61,038 nt of DNA from contig CAXBCP010000027.1 of the NCBI GenBank assembly GCA_963974055.1, positions 1 through 61,038 on the forward strand, read 5' to 3'. This DNA is from CAXBCP01 sp963974055 (GTDB taxonomy: Bacteria; Pseudomonadota; Alphaproteobacteria; MPNO01; UBA830). Shown here in pieces: positions 40,812 to 49,680 of this stretch (its first letter is position 1; each line of letters starts with the position of its first letter). Position numbers and translations under genes: made by a program. The notes beneath the pieces were generated by a model that saw nothing but the letters and a program-made list of their open reading frames with translations, did not search any database and had not been told where the DNA came from.

Positions 40812-42952
40812 CGTTTTTTATCCGACAGCCGGCTCCACGGCCGGTCGCCGCGCGCCACGCGGGACGTTTCGATTTCCGGCCCGTTGCCGGAAAAACGGAC
40901 CGCATGCGCACCGTCACGCCAGATATGGAACGTGGACAGGGCAACGTTGCCGTGGCGGCACAGCCGGCGCGGCACCCGCGTCAGCAGGATAACGTGATCG
41001 GCCTGTCCGCAATCCTCGAACGCCGCACCGGGATCTGACACCAGGGCGATCGTTTTTCCACGATTCCGCAGGATACACCCCCGGGCATCGCATCCCAGCC
41101 GGCCCCCGAAACCGATCCCGTCCATGGGCCAGGCGGAGGCTTCCGTCACCGCGAGATACCGGCGCCACATTTCCCGTTCGAACGAATTCCCCGTGCCCGG
41201 CGACATGACCACGGCGCCGTCCCCCAGGTTGATGGCCACCAGGTCGCCGTCCCGGTTCACCAGCACATCCGGCGCGGTCGATACGGCCACGCTCAGCACC
41301 CCCGCACCGACCAGCGGAAGCCCCAGAAGCCTTGGCGGTCCCCGCGTGAGGCACAGCCAGAGCCCGCCCAGGGACAGAACCGCAAGTCCCATTGTCGACA
41401 TCGGCGGGACAAGCGCGACCGCGCCGGGCAGCGCGGCAACGGCATCCGCCACCCGGAGCACCATATCGATCCCCCAGCCCATCGGCACCAGGCCGAGTTC
41501 CTCCAGGCCCAACGGCATCAGCAGGAAACTGACAATACCGAAGGGCATGATCCACATCGCCATCACCGGCACTGCGATCAGATTGGCGAGCAGCCCGAAC
41601 AGGGCAACGCGGTTGAAGTGATAAACGGCAAACGGCGCCGTCGCGGTACTCGCCACCAGCGTCGTCAGCACGGTTGCCGCGACGAACAAACCGATCCGCG
41701 AGCCCCGGATGCCGCCCCGCCCCCGAAGCCGGGCCATGGTCGGCGCGGCGGCCTCGTACACCGCGACAAGCCCGACGACGGCGGCGAACGACATCTGGAA
41801 ACTGGCGGAGAGCAGGCTTTCCGGCGCGGCAACCAGCACTGCGATCGCCGAAATCGCGACCAGGCGCATGGAAATCGCCGTGCGGTCGATCATTACCGCC
41901 AGCATTACGATCGACACCATCAGAAAGGCGCGCTGGGTCGGGATCGTCGCGCCGGAAATCAGCAGATAGGCGAACGCGCCGGCAATGGCGGCCACAGCGG
42001 CGTATTTCTTGATCGGGTAGCGCAGGGCCATCGGTTCGACACAGGCAAGGCACAGACGGACCGCGAAAAACAGCAGCCCCGCAACGAGCCCGATATGCAG
42101 GCCGGAAATCGCCAGCAGATGCGCGAGGCCCGAATCCCGCATGCTCGCCAGCGTCGCCTCGGGGATCGCACGCCGCTCCCCCGTCAGCAGGGCCGCCGCC
42201 ACCGGGCCTGTCCGGTCTCCCACGGCAGCCATGATCCGGCGTGTGAGGTCGAGCCGCAGCCGCGCCAGCGCAATTCGCCAGGACGCCGCCGCGGGGCTGG
42301 CGGTGATCTTCACCGCCCCCAGGGCGAAACCGACGCCGCCGATCCGTTCGAACCACGCCTTGCGGGCAAAATCGAAACCGCCCGGCAGCGACGGCGCGGG
42401 CGGCGGCCGGACGATTGCGAGCGCTGAAACCCGGTCTCCCGGCATCGGAACGATGGAGGCGGACCGCACCGAAATGCGGATGCGATGCGGCATCTCGCCG
42501 ATATTCCGGCGCTCCATCGCCACATCGTCCAGGGTCAGCCGTATTCCCTTTTCGGTCGGTTCCACATTACGCACCCGCCCCGATAGCCACACCGGGCCGA
42601 TTTCGCGCATGAATACGGGACCCGACACCATGGCGGTACGGAATTGCGCAGCGCCGAAACCCAACGCCGCAATCGTCAGGGCAAGCGCCGTGACGAACAG
42701 AACGCCGCGGCGGCGACGCAGAACAAGGGCGGCGATGGCGGCCAGCAGTAACCACAACCCGACAGGCCCATACCCGGGCTCCGCCGGCAGCGAAAAATAA
42801 ACCCCGATCCCCGCACCGAACACCACCGGAACCCAGAGCGCGAATTGCAGTTCAGCGCCCCGAATTGCCATCCCGGGCAGGACAAGGCGCGCGCGAAGCG
42901 AAGCCGCCAGGCTGGCAGCATTTCCTCTGATCTGGGCAGTGATCGTCGCCAT
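40775..42952 (-). CDS. comEC: ComEC/Rec2 family competence-type membrane protein
   Basis: Putative inner-membrane channel for single-stranded DNA uptake. The 725 residues from the ATG at 42952 show early membrane helices plus a DUF4131 OB-like domain (GPVWLSGRVRNVEPTEKGIR) and the competence domain with LAHLLAISGLHIGLVAG and multiple helices. The C-terminal soluble region (about 590-725) has lost the HxHxDH metallo-beta-lactamase signature of full-length ComEC. The upstream in-frame start at 43057 would overlap gltX, so it was not used. No other competence genes are near. Confidence 0.88.
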   Translation of the reverse strand: MATITAQIRGNAASLAASLRARLVLPGMAIRGAELQFALWVPVVFGAGIGVYFSLPAEPGYGPVGLWLLLAAIAALVLRRRRGVLFVTALALTIAALGFGAAQFRTAMVSGPVFMREIGPVWLSGRVRNVEPTEKGIRLTLDDVAMERRNIGEMPHRIRISVRSASIVPMPGDRVSALAIVRPPPAPSLPGGFDFARKAWFERIGGVGFALGAVKITASPAAASWRIALARLRLDLTRRIMAAVGDRTGPVAAALLTGERRAIPEATLASMRDSGLAHLLAISGLHIGLVAGLLFFAVRLCLACVEPMALRYPIKKYAAVAAIAGAFAYLLISGATIPTQRAFLMVSIVMLAVMIDRTAISMRLVAISAIAVLVAAPESLLSASFQMSFAAVVGLVAVYEAAAPTMARLRGRGGIRGSRIGLFVAATVLTTLVASTATAPFAVYHFNRVALFGLLANLIAVPVMAMWIMPFGIVSFLLMPLGLEELGLVPMGWGIDMVLRVADAVAALPGAVALVPPMSTMGLAVLSLGGLWLCLTRGPPRLLGLPLVGAGVLSVAVSTAPDVLVNRDGDLVAINLGDGAVVMSPGTGNSFEREMWRRYLAVTEASAWPMDGIGFGGRLGCDARGCILRNRGKTIALVSDPGAAFEDCGQADHVILLTRVPRRLCRHGNVALSTFHIWRDGAHAVRFSGNGPEIETSRVARGDRPWSRLSDKKRQYLRTRPTSRP

Positions 42953-43056
42953 AATCTTACCCGGTATCGCGCTGACAGCGGGAGTGTACCGTAACCGGCC
43001 GTTATGTGCTAAACCCCGCGCGCCAATCCATTCCATCACACGATGAGCCGACAGCA

Positions 43057-44463
43057 ATGAACGTCGTTACACGTTTTGCCCCGTCTCCGACGGGTTTCCT
43101 GCACATTGGCGGCGCCCGCACGGCGCTGTTCAACTGGTTATACGCCCGCCATACCGGTGGGAAGTTCCTGCTGCGGATCGAGGATACCGACCGCAAACGT
43201 TCGACGCCGGAAGCCATCGACGCCATTCTCGACGGGCTGAGCTGGCTCGGCCTGGATTCCGACGAGCCGCCTGTTTATCAGTTCGCCCGGCGCGACCGCC
43301 ATGCTGAAGTCGTCCGGACGCTGCTGGAAACCGGACACGCCTATCGCTGCTATTGCACGCCGGAAGAACTGGCGGAGATGCGCGAAAAGGCGAAGGCAGA
43401 AAAACGCTCCATGCGCTATGACGGCACGTGGCGGGACCGCGATCCGGCCGATGCGCCCGCCGGTATCGACCCGGTGATCCGTTTCAGGGCGCCGCAGGAC
43501 GGCGAAACGATCATCGAGGATGCCGTCCAGGGCACCGTCACAGTCGCCAATAGCGAACTCGACGACCTGATCATGCTGCGGGCCGACGGCACGCCAACCT
43601 ATATGCTGTCGGTTGTGGTGGACGACCACGATATGGGAATTACCCATGCCATTCGCGGCGACGATCACCTGACGAACGCCTTCCGGCAGACACAGATTTT
43701 CGACGCGCTCGGCTGGCCGGTGCCGGTTTACGCCCATATTCCCCTGATCCACGGCGCCGACGGCGCGAAGCTGTCGAAACGGCACGGTGCGCTTGGCGTC
43801 GACGCCTATCGCGACATGGGATACCTGCCGGAGGCATTGCTCAATTATCTCTGCCGTCTCGGCTGGAGTCATGGCGACGACGAACTGTTCTCGATGGCGC
43901 AGGCCATCGAATGGTTCGACATCACGGATGTGAACAAAGGCGCCTCGCGCTTCGACTTCGACCGTCTCTCCAATCTGAACGCGAAATATATCGATGCCAG
44001 CGACAATGCACGGCTGATCGAACTGGCCCGGCCCGGAATCGAGGAAAATATCGGAAAATCCCTGACCGACGCGGTGCGGAACCGTCTGGAAACCGGTATG
44101 GATTCGCTGAAGTCCCGTGCCGAGACAATTCCGCAACTTGTCGAACTGTCGATGTTTTACTGCTTCGAACGGCCGCTCTCCTACAGCGAAAAGGCGGACG
44201 GCATTCTCGACGCCGATGCGCGGACGCGTCTGGGCGCCGTGCATGACGTTCTTTCCGGGCTGTCCGACTGGAGCCAGGACGCCATCGAAGAGGCCGTTAA
44301 GGAATATGCAACGTCGAACGGCCTAAAACTCGGGCTGATAGCGCAGCCCCTGCGGGCGGCCCTGACCGGGACAAACGTTTCTCCCGGTATTTTCGAGGTT
44401 GCAGCGGTTCTCGGCCGCGACGAAAGCCTCGGACGGATCGCGGACGCGGCGTCGAAAGCCTAG
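43057..44463 (+). CDS. gltX: Glutamate--tRNA ligase
   Basis: Class I aminoacyl-tRNA synthetase charging tRNA-Glu. The 468 residues open MNVVTRFAPSPTGFLHIGGART (HIGH-type motif FLHIGG), with RGDDHLTNAFRQ near 207 and the KMSKS-equivalent KLSKRHGA near 243. The ATG at 43057 is 104 nt from the divergent comEC start. gltX-gltA adjacency is common in alphaproteobacteria; many of these bacteria carry a second gltX paralogue, and whether this one is discriminating cannot be told here. Confidence 0.96.
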   Translation: MNVVTRFAPSPTGFLHIGGARTALFNWLYARHTGGKFLLRIEDTDRKRSTPEAIDAILDGLSWLGLDSDEPPVYQFARRDRHAEVVRTLLETGHAYRCYCTPEELAEMREKAKAEKRSMRYDGTWRDRDPADAPAGIDPVIRFRAPQDGETIIEDAVQGTVTVANSELDDLIMLRADGTPTYMLSVVVDDHDMGITHAIRGDDHLTNAFRQTQIFDALGWPVPVYAHIPLIHGADGAKLSKRHGALGVDAYRDMGYLPEALLNYLCRLGWSHGDDELFSMAQAIEWFDITDVNKGASRFDFDRLSNLNAKYIDASDNARLIELARPGIEENIGKSLTDAVRNRLETGMDSLKSRAETIPQLVELSMFYCFERPLSYSEKADGILDADARTRLGAVHDVLSGLSDWSQDAIEEAVKEYATSNGLKLGLIAQPLRAALTGTNVSPGIFEVAAVLGRDESLGRIADAASKA

Positions 44464-44484
44464 ATAAATTGTGCAGTGCAACGT

Positions 44485-44513
44485 TTGATTAACCATGATG
44501 AAAGCGCTATTTT
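44485..44513 (+). promoter_or_regulatory. Candidate promoter of gltA
   Basis: TTGATT (44485-44490) and TATTTT (44508-44513) are exactly 17 nt apart, 74 nt before the gltA ATG. The spacer contains TTAACCATGAT, a partial match to the TTAACCAAGAT part of the inverted repeat in front of pdhA; TTAACCATGA also occurs upstream of the deacetylase gene, so this resemblance is weak evidence. The remainder of the 44464-44586 gap shows only an AAGGGAA Shine-Dalgarno. Confidence 0.5.
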
Positions 44514-44586
44514 CCGCTCGACAAACTGGCCAGCCAATTGCTGCCCCCAGGGCACACATCAAAAATTTTACCAAGGGAATACCGAC

Positions 44587-45906
44587 ATGAGTCAGGAAAC
44601 CGGAAGCAACGCCCCGAAAGACAGCGTCACGCTGATCGATCATTCGACCGGGCGTGAACTTAACTTGCCGCTGATGGAAGGAACCGTCGGACCCAAGGTC
44701 ATCGACATCCGCAAGCTTTATTCCGAACTCGACTATTTCACCTTCGACCCCGGCTTTATGGCGACCGGAAGCTGCGATTCAAAAATCACCTATATCGACG
44801 GCGACCAGGGAATCCTGCTCTATCGCGGTTACGCGATCGACGAACTCGCAAAGAACTGCGATTTCCCCGAAGTCTCCTACCTGCTCCTGAAGGGCGAACT
44901 GCCCGACGCGGCCGAAAAGCAAAAATTCGTAAACGACATCACCTATCACACGATGGTGCACGAACAGCTTCACAAATTCTATGACGGCTTCCGCCGGGAC
45001 GCTCACCCGATGGCCATTATGTGCGGCGTCGTCGGCGCACTGTCCGCGTTCTATCACGATTCGACCGATATTGCGGATCCGCGCCAGCGCGAGATCGCCT
45101 CCTACCGCCTGATCGCGAAGATGCCGACGATCGCAGCCTGGGCCTATAAATATTCCCTCGGCCAGCCCTTCATTTATCCGCGTAACTCGTTGTCCTATGC
45201 CGAAGATTTCCTGCATATGATGTTCGCGACACCGTGTGAGGAATACGTTGTCAGCCCGGTCATCTCCAAGGCGATGGACAGGATTCTGACGCTTCACGCC
45301 GATCACGAACAGAACGCGTCGACATCGACGGTGCGGCTCGCCGGGTCGTCCGGCGCCAACCCGTTCGCCTGCATCGCGGCGGGTATTGCGAGCCTCTGGG
45401 GCCCGGCCCATGGCGGCGCCAACGAAGCCGTGCTCAACATGCTGCACGAAATCGGCGACGTCAAAAACATCCCCGAATACGTCAAGAAGGCGAAAGACAA
45501 GGACGATCCGTTCCGCCTGATGGGCTTCGGCCACCGCGTCTACAAGAACTTCGATCCGCGGGCGACGCTGATGCGCGAAACCTGCCATGAAGTTCTCGAA
45601 GAACTCGGCATCCACGACGAGCCCCTGCTCGCTTTGGCAATGGAGCTGGAACGCATAGCGCTGGAAGACGAATATTTCGTCGAACGCAAGCTGTACCCGA
45701 ACGTCGATTTCTATTCCGGCATCATTTTCCGGGCCATCGGCATCCCGGAAACGATGTTCACGGTCCTGTTCGCCGTCGCCCGCACGGTCGGCTGGGTCTC
45801 CCAGTGGAACGAAATGATCGAAGACCCGGCACAGAAGATCGGCCGGCCGCGTCAGCTCTATATCGGGCCGACGCAGCGCGACTTCGTCCCGCTCAGCAAT
45901 CGCTGA
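44587..45906 (+). CDS. gltA: Citrate synthase
   Basis: Condenses acetyl-CoA from PDH with oxaloacetate. The 439 residues from the ATG at 44587 (AAGGGAA 9 nt upstream) are the length of the hexameric Gram-negative type II enzyme. GPAHGGANEAVLNML near 278 and the signature GFGHRVYKNFDPRA near 314 supply the catalytic histidines, and the C-terminal RPRQLYIGPTQRDFVPL is typical. A longer frame to 44476 adds an atypical 37 residues. Transcription ends at a strong intrinsic terminator 21 nt downstream. Confidence 0.97.
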   Translation: MSQETGSNAPKDSVTLIDHSTGRELNLPLMEGTVGPKVIDIRKLYSELDYFTFDPGFMATGSCDSKITYIDGDQGILLYRGYAIDELAKNCDFPEVSYLLLKGELPDAAEKQKFVNDITYHTMVHEQLHKFYDGFRRDAHPMAIMCGVVGALSAFYHDSTDIADPRQREIASYRLIAKMPTIAAWAYKYSLGQPFIYPRNSLSYAEDFLHMMFATPCEEYVVSPVISKAMDRILTLHADHEQNASTSTVRLAGSSGANPFACIAAGIASLWGPAHGGANEAVLNMLHEIGDVKNIPEYVKKAKDKDDPFRLMGFGHRVYKNFDPRATLMRETCHEVLEELGIHDEPLLALAMELERIALEDEYFVERKLYPNVDFYSGIIFRAIGIPETMFTVLFAVARTVGWVSQWNEMIEDPAQKIGRPRQLYIGPTQRDFVPLSNR

Positions 45907-45926
45907 CAAGCAAAACACTTCCCGAG

Positions 45927-45960
45927 AAAAAGCCCCGCAAAATTGCGGGGCTTTTTTTTA
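45927..45960. terminator. Strong bidirectional intrinsic terminator between gltA and gloA
   Basis: AAAAAGCCCCGCAA and TTGCGGGGCTTTTTTTT form a perfect GC-rich stem (GCCCCGC/GCGGGGC, 45932-45938 and 45945-45951) with flanking A- and T-runs. The same hairpin has a U-tract in either direction, so it can end both gltA on the plus strand and the long lpx/gloA transcript on the minus strand. Confidence 0.93.
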
Positions 45961-45974
45961 CGGCGGGTCCGCGA

Positions 45975-46382
45975 TCAGGCGCGTTCGATCAGCTCTATCT
46001 TGTAACCGTCCGGATCCTCGATAAACGCAATAACCGTCGTGCCGTGCGCCATCGGACCCGGCGGACGCGGGATGCTGACACCTTCCTTTTCCATCTTCTC
46101 GCAGGCGCCGTAGATATCCGGCACCGCGACAGCAAGATGTCCGAACCCGGAACCGTGCGTATAGGGTTCGTCCTGGTCCCAGTTATGGGTCAGTTCCAGC
46201 ACGGTGTTCGACTCCTCGTCGCCGTATCCCATGAACACGTTCGTGAACTTTCCGCCCGGGAAATCCTTGCTGCGCAGCACGTTCATGCCGAGATGGCGCG
46301 CATAGAAATCCTTCGACTTTTCGATATCCTTTACGCGGATCATCGTGTGCAAAAGGCGGAAGCCGGATATTTCTGCGGTCAT
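45975..46382 (-). CDS. gloA: Lactoylglutathione lyase (glyoxalase I)
   Basis: Converts the methylglyoxal-glutathione hemithioacetal to S-lactoylglutathione. The 135-residue protein has two beta-alpha-beta-beta-beta repeats and the four metal ligands expected for the nickel-type bacterial enzyme: H12 (LLHTMIRV), E63 (VLELTHNW), H82 (GFGHLAVAV) and E130 (GYKIELIER). It starts 3 nt after lpxB and ends just before the bidirectional terminator, so it appears to be the last gene of the rpsB-lpxB cluster. Confidence 0.95.
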   Translation of the reverse strand: MTAEISGFRLLHTMIRVKDIEKSKDFYARHLGMNVLRSKDFPGGKFTNVFMGYGDEESNTVLELTHNWDQDEPYTHGSGFGHLAVAVPDIYGACEKMEKEGVSIPRPPGPMAHGTTVIAFIEDPDGYKIELIERA

Positions 46383-46385
46383 GGT

Positions 46386-47582
46386 CTAATTCCCCTGTCG
46401 GTTATGTCGGTGTCCCGTATCGAGCAGCGCGAGCACGACGGCTGCCGCGCTGCCGCTGGGCGAGCCCTGTTCGGGCCGCAGCATTGATAGCGCACCGTCG
46501 ATCGATTGCAGCTGACGGTCCCGGGCATCCTGATCGTTCAGCAGTTCAAGAAGCTTACCGGCGATGGGCCCGCTCCGGCAATCCTCCTGGATAAATTCAG
46601 GAATGATCTCACGGTCGAGCAGGATATTGAGCAGATTGGCGTATTTCTGGTTCATCCCGTGCAGCAGTTTGACGATCTTCACGGTCAGCGCATTCATGCG
46701 GTAGGCGATCAGATGGGGCACCCGCGCCATCGCGAGTTCGAGGGACACCGTGCCGGACGCTGCCATCGCGGCGTTGCAGGCCTGCATCGCGTCGAATTTT
46801 TCGCCGATGGAACCGACCACGACCGTCCGGCCCGGCCAGTCTTCGACCAGTTCCGATATATATCCGCTGAGATACGACACCGTGGGGAACACGAAAACGG
46901 CGTCAGGATGGTGTTCGACCACCGAAAGCGCCGCATCGCGGAACACGCCGCTCAGTTTCTTGACCTCGCCGCGGCGGCTGCCCGGCAGCACGCATATCGC
47001 CGGCGCCGCCGCATCGATAGCGTGCTGATCCCGGAACCCCCTGCCGTCGCCCGCCCCGGCGCCGCCTTCAAGGACGGGATGGCCGACGAAGGTGCAGTCC
47101 AGCCCCTCGCGCTCGAAATACGGCGGCTCGAACGGCAGCAGCGCCATCAGATGATCGAGCTCCGCCGCGAATTTTTTTGCCCGGTCCGGGCGCCATGCCC
47201 AGACCGTCGGCGCGACGTAATGCACCAGAGGAATATCGTCGGACCGCAGACCTTTCCAGACATCGTAACAGAAGCCCGGTACATCGATCGAAACCACGAT
47301 GTCCGGCCGGTCCTGGCGTATTCGCGCGATGGTTTCGCGCATGCGGCGCTTGATCAGCGGAATCCGGGGAATGATCTCGACCAGCCCCATCACGGCAATA
47401 TCGGAGATCGGAAACAGGCTTTCCAGTCCCTCCGCCGCCATCGCCTCGCCGCCGATCCCGGCGATCCGAAGCCGGCCGTCGGTGCGTTCCCGCAGCGCCG
47501 CGATCAGCCGTGCGCCGATCAGATCTCCCGAAGGTTCCCCGGCGATGAGCCAGATCAGCGGCGCGTTTTCGGAATCCGCCAT
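46386..47582 (-). CDS. lpxB: Lipid-A-disaccharide synthase LpxB
   Basis: Peripheral membrane GT-B glycosyltransferase joining UDP-diacylglucosamine and lipid X. The 398 residues from the ATG at 47582 contain IAGEPSGDLIGARLI near the N-terminus, VVSIDVPGFCYDVWKGL and HYVAPTVWAWRPDRAKK in the acceptor half, and LPGSRRGEVKKL plus AAMAASGTVSLELAMARVPHL in the donor half. The longer frame to 47663 overlaps lpxI and was rejected. It lies 7 nt after lpxI; lpxI and lpxB carry out consecutive steps. Confidence 0.96.
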   Translation of the reverse strand: MADSENAPLIWLIAGEPSGDLIGARLIAALRERTDGRLRIAGIGGEAMAAEGLESLFPISDIAVMGLVEIIPRIPLIKRRMRETIARIRQDRPDIVVSIDVPGFCYDVWKGLRSDDIPLVHYVAPTVWAWRPDRAKKFAAELDHLMALLPFEPPYFEREGLDCTFVGHPVLEGGAGAGDGRGFRDQHAIDAAAPAICVLPGSRRGEVKKLSGVFRDAALSVVEHHPDAVFVFPTVSYLSGYISELVEDWPGRTVVVGSIGEKFDAMQACNAAMAASGTVSLELAMARVPHLIAYRMNALTVKIVKLLHGMNQKYANLLNILLDREIIPEFIQEDCRSGPIAGKLLELLNDQDARDRQLQSIDGALSMLRPEQGSPSGSAAAVVLALLDTGHRHNRQGN

Positions 47583-47589
47583 ACCGGTG

Positions 47590-48411
47590 TCAGTCGGACG
47601 AAATGCCGAACAGGAAGACGCCCGCTGCATCGGCTGCATCGACCATTGCCTGACGGTCGACAACCAGCGCGCCGCCCGCCTCTATGGCGATTCCCCGCAG
47701 CCCCGCCCGGATGGCGCGGTTCATCGTCGACGAGCCGACGGCAGGAAGGTCGATACGCCTGTCCTGGCTCGGTTTCGCCGCCTTGACGAAGACCCCCCCT
47801 GCGGTTTCCCGGTTCACGAATTCGGCGCAGCGTTCTATCAGCCGGTCGGTTCCCTCGGCGGCTTCGACGCCCAGGATCATCCCGTTCTGAACAACCACAC
47901 CCTGGCCGATATCGAGCGGCCCCATGGTCCGCAGGACGTCCATGCCGCGTCGGATATCGTCCATCTCGTCGGCGTTCGGCTCGACCGCACCGTAGCAGCC
48001 TGCCGTCGCCATGATATTGTCGAGAATAACTTCCGGCCCGATCACCCGGAAACCTTCTGCTTCCTCGATCTCGCGGACGACGGCGGACAGAATGTTGTCA
48101 TCGCCCAGCATGCGGGTGCCGACCTTGGCGAGAAACTTTGCCGAACGGGCATCGCGCATGAGTTCGAAAACAGACGGGCGCGGTATCTTGCCCACCAGGA
48201 CAAGTTCCTCGACTCCTTCGCGACGGGCGCTTTCGAAAGCCTTGCTCAGACCTGACATACGTATCCACTGGACCGGCGCATCGCCGAGGATTGCGGGGTC
48301 CGCGCTGCCTTCGAAGGCCAGAACGAAGAAGTCCCGCCCGGTTTCGCGGCAGGCGGAAATAACCTGGCCGGGAAGCGCGCCGCCGCCAGCGATTACGCCA
48401 AGCTTAGGCAC
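47590..48411 (-). CDS. lpxI: UDP-2,3-diacylglucosamine diphosphatase LpxI
   Basis: Hydrolyses UDP-diacylglucosamine to lipid X, replacing the unrelated LpxH of gammaproteobacteria. The 273 residues begin PKLGVIAGGGALPGQVI after a GTG start, contain LVGKIPRPSVFELMRD near 88 and the catalytic C-terminal half with FVKAAKPSQDRRIDLPAVG near 203 (acidic residues for magnesium) and AIRAGLRGIAIEAGGALVVD near 228. The GTG overlaps the lpxA stop by 8 nt, so the two are translationally coupled. Confidence 0.95.
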   Translation of the reverse strand: MPKLGVIAGGGALPGQVISACRETGRDFFVLAFEGSADPAILGDAPVQWIRMSGLSKAFESARREGVEELVLVGKIPRPSVFELMRDARSAKFLAKVGTRMLGDDNILSAVVREIEEAEGFRVIGPEVILDNIMATAGCYGAVEPNADEMDDIRRGMDVLRTMGPLDIGQGVVVQNGMILGVEAAEGTDRLIERCAEFVNRETAGGVFVKAAKPSQDRRIDLPAVGSSTMNRAIRAGLRGIAIEAGGALVVDRQAMVDAADAAGVFLFGISSD

Positions 48412-49204
48412 CTTGCTCCGCTTTGGGCTGACAGATTGCGCGGCTCGAATCCGATCTCAGGAAATCGACGATTTCCATGATCGCTTCGTGTTCGCTAAAG
48501 CTCTCGTGAACGTCCTGGAGCCGCTCTGCAAGCGTGCCTTCTTCGGCGAACATCAGCCGGTAGGCCTTGCGAAGTGCGGTTACATCCGTCCGTGAGAACC
48601 CGCGGCGCTTCAGCCCTACGACATTCAGGCCACTGAGACGGGCCCTGTCGCCCATGACCGAGCCGTATGGGATGACGTCGCTTTCGACGCCCGACATACC
48701 GCCGACCATCGCATGCCGGCCGATCCGGCAGAACTGGTGAATTGCAGACAGCCCGCCGATGATGGCGAAATCGTCCACCACGACATGCCCGGCAAGCGTG
48801 GCATTATTCGCCATGATCACATGATTGCCGACAAGGCAGTCATGGGCGACATGCGCGCCGACCATGAACAGGCAGTTATTTCCGATACTCGTCACCATGC
48901 CGCCGCCTTCGGTGCCGGGATTAACGGTGACGTGCTCGCGGAAGATATTATTCGCGCCGATTTTAAGGGTCGACGGTTCGCCGTGATATTTCATGTCCTG
49001 CGGCTGATGCCCGATGGACGCGAACGGATACACCCGGCAGTTCGCTCCGAGCTCTGTCCGGCCGTCGATCACGACATGCGACAGCAATACGCCGCCATCG
49101 CCGATACGGACATCGGGTCCGACAACACTGTAAGGACCGATCGAGACCCCTTCGCCGATTTCCGCGGAGGCATCGACGATCGCCGTGGGGTGTATACCTG
49201 TCAT
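48404..49204 (-). CDS. lpxA: Acyl-ACP--UDP-N-acetylglucosamine O-acyltransferase LpxA
   Basis: First committed step of lipid A synthesis. The 266 residues form a left-handed beta helix built from hexapeptide repeats (IHPTAIVDASAEIGEGVSIG onward) with the catalytic histidine in the GAHVAHDCLVGNHVIMAN region near 122 and a helical C-terminus carrying the GFSRTDVTALRKAYR segment. It follows fabZ by 7 nt, in the canonical lpxD-fabZ-lpxA order. Confidence 0.97.
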   Translation of the reverse strand: MTGIHPTAIVDASAEIGEGVSIGPYSVVGPDVRIGDGGVLLSHVVIDGRTELGANCRVYPFASIGHQPQDMKYHGEPSTLKIGANNIFREHVTVNPGTEGGGMVTSIGNNCLFMVGAHVAHDCLVGNHVIMANNATLAGHVVVDDFAIIGGLSAIHQFCRIGRHAMVGGMSGVESDVIPYGSVMGDRARLSGLNVVGLKRRGFSRTDVTALRKAYRLMFAEEGTLAERLQDVHESFSEHEAIMEIVDFLRSDSSRAICQPKAEQGA

Positions 49205-49211
49205 TAAATTC

Positions 49212-49679
49212 TCAATCGTTCATGATCATGGCGGCGTAGGTCGCTTCCGCGACCAGGGTGTCGCCGACCATGGCACGCCCCTCGAATTTCCATACATTGC
49301 CGCGGCTGCGCTGCTTGATGACTTCGACGAAAAGCTGATCGCCGGGTTCGACGGGTTTTCTGAACCGGGCCCCGTCAACGGACATGAAATAGACCAGCTT
49401 TCCTTCCGACTCGGCGCCAAGCGTATGGACGACAAGACACGCGGCAGTCTGCGCCATCGCTTCGATAATAAGGACACCGGGCATGACCGGTTTCTCAGGG
49501 AAATGCCCCGCAAAATACTGTTCGTTGATCGATACGTTCTTGACGCCCGTTGCCTTTACGCCAGGCACGATGTCGATCACCCGCTCGATCATGAGGAACG
49601 GGTACCGGTGCGGGATCAACTGCATGATCCGGTTGATATCCAGCTGCTCCAGTTCTGCACCGGTCTCCAGTGAGTCCAT
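49212..49679 (-). CDS. fabZ: 3-hydroxyacyl-ACP dehydratase FabZ
   Basis: Hot-dog-fold dehydratase of fatty acid synthesis that competes with LpxA/LpxD for 3-hydroxyacyl-ACP. The 155 residues from the ATG at 49679 carry LIPHRYPFLMIERVI and the catalytic pair H59 and E73 in FAGHFPEKPVMPGVLIIEAMAQ. The start lies one base past the lpxD stop; a longer frame to 49721 would overlap lpxD by about 40 nt and has a weaker N-terminus. Confidence 0.97.
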   Translation of the reverse strand: MDSLETGAELEQLDINRIMQLIPHRYPFLMIERVIDIVPGVKATGVKNVSINEQYFAGHFPEKPVMPGVLIIEAMAQTAACLVVHTLGAESEGKLVYFMSVDGARFRKPVEPGDQLFVEVIKQRSRGNVWKFEGRAMVGDTLVAEATYAAMIMND

Positions 49680-49680
49680 T

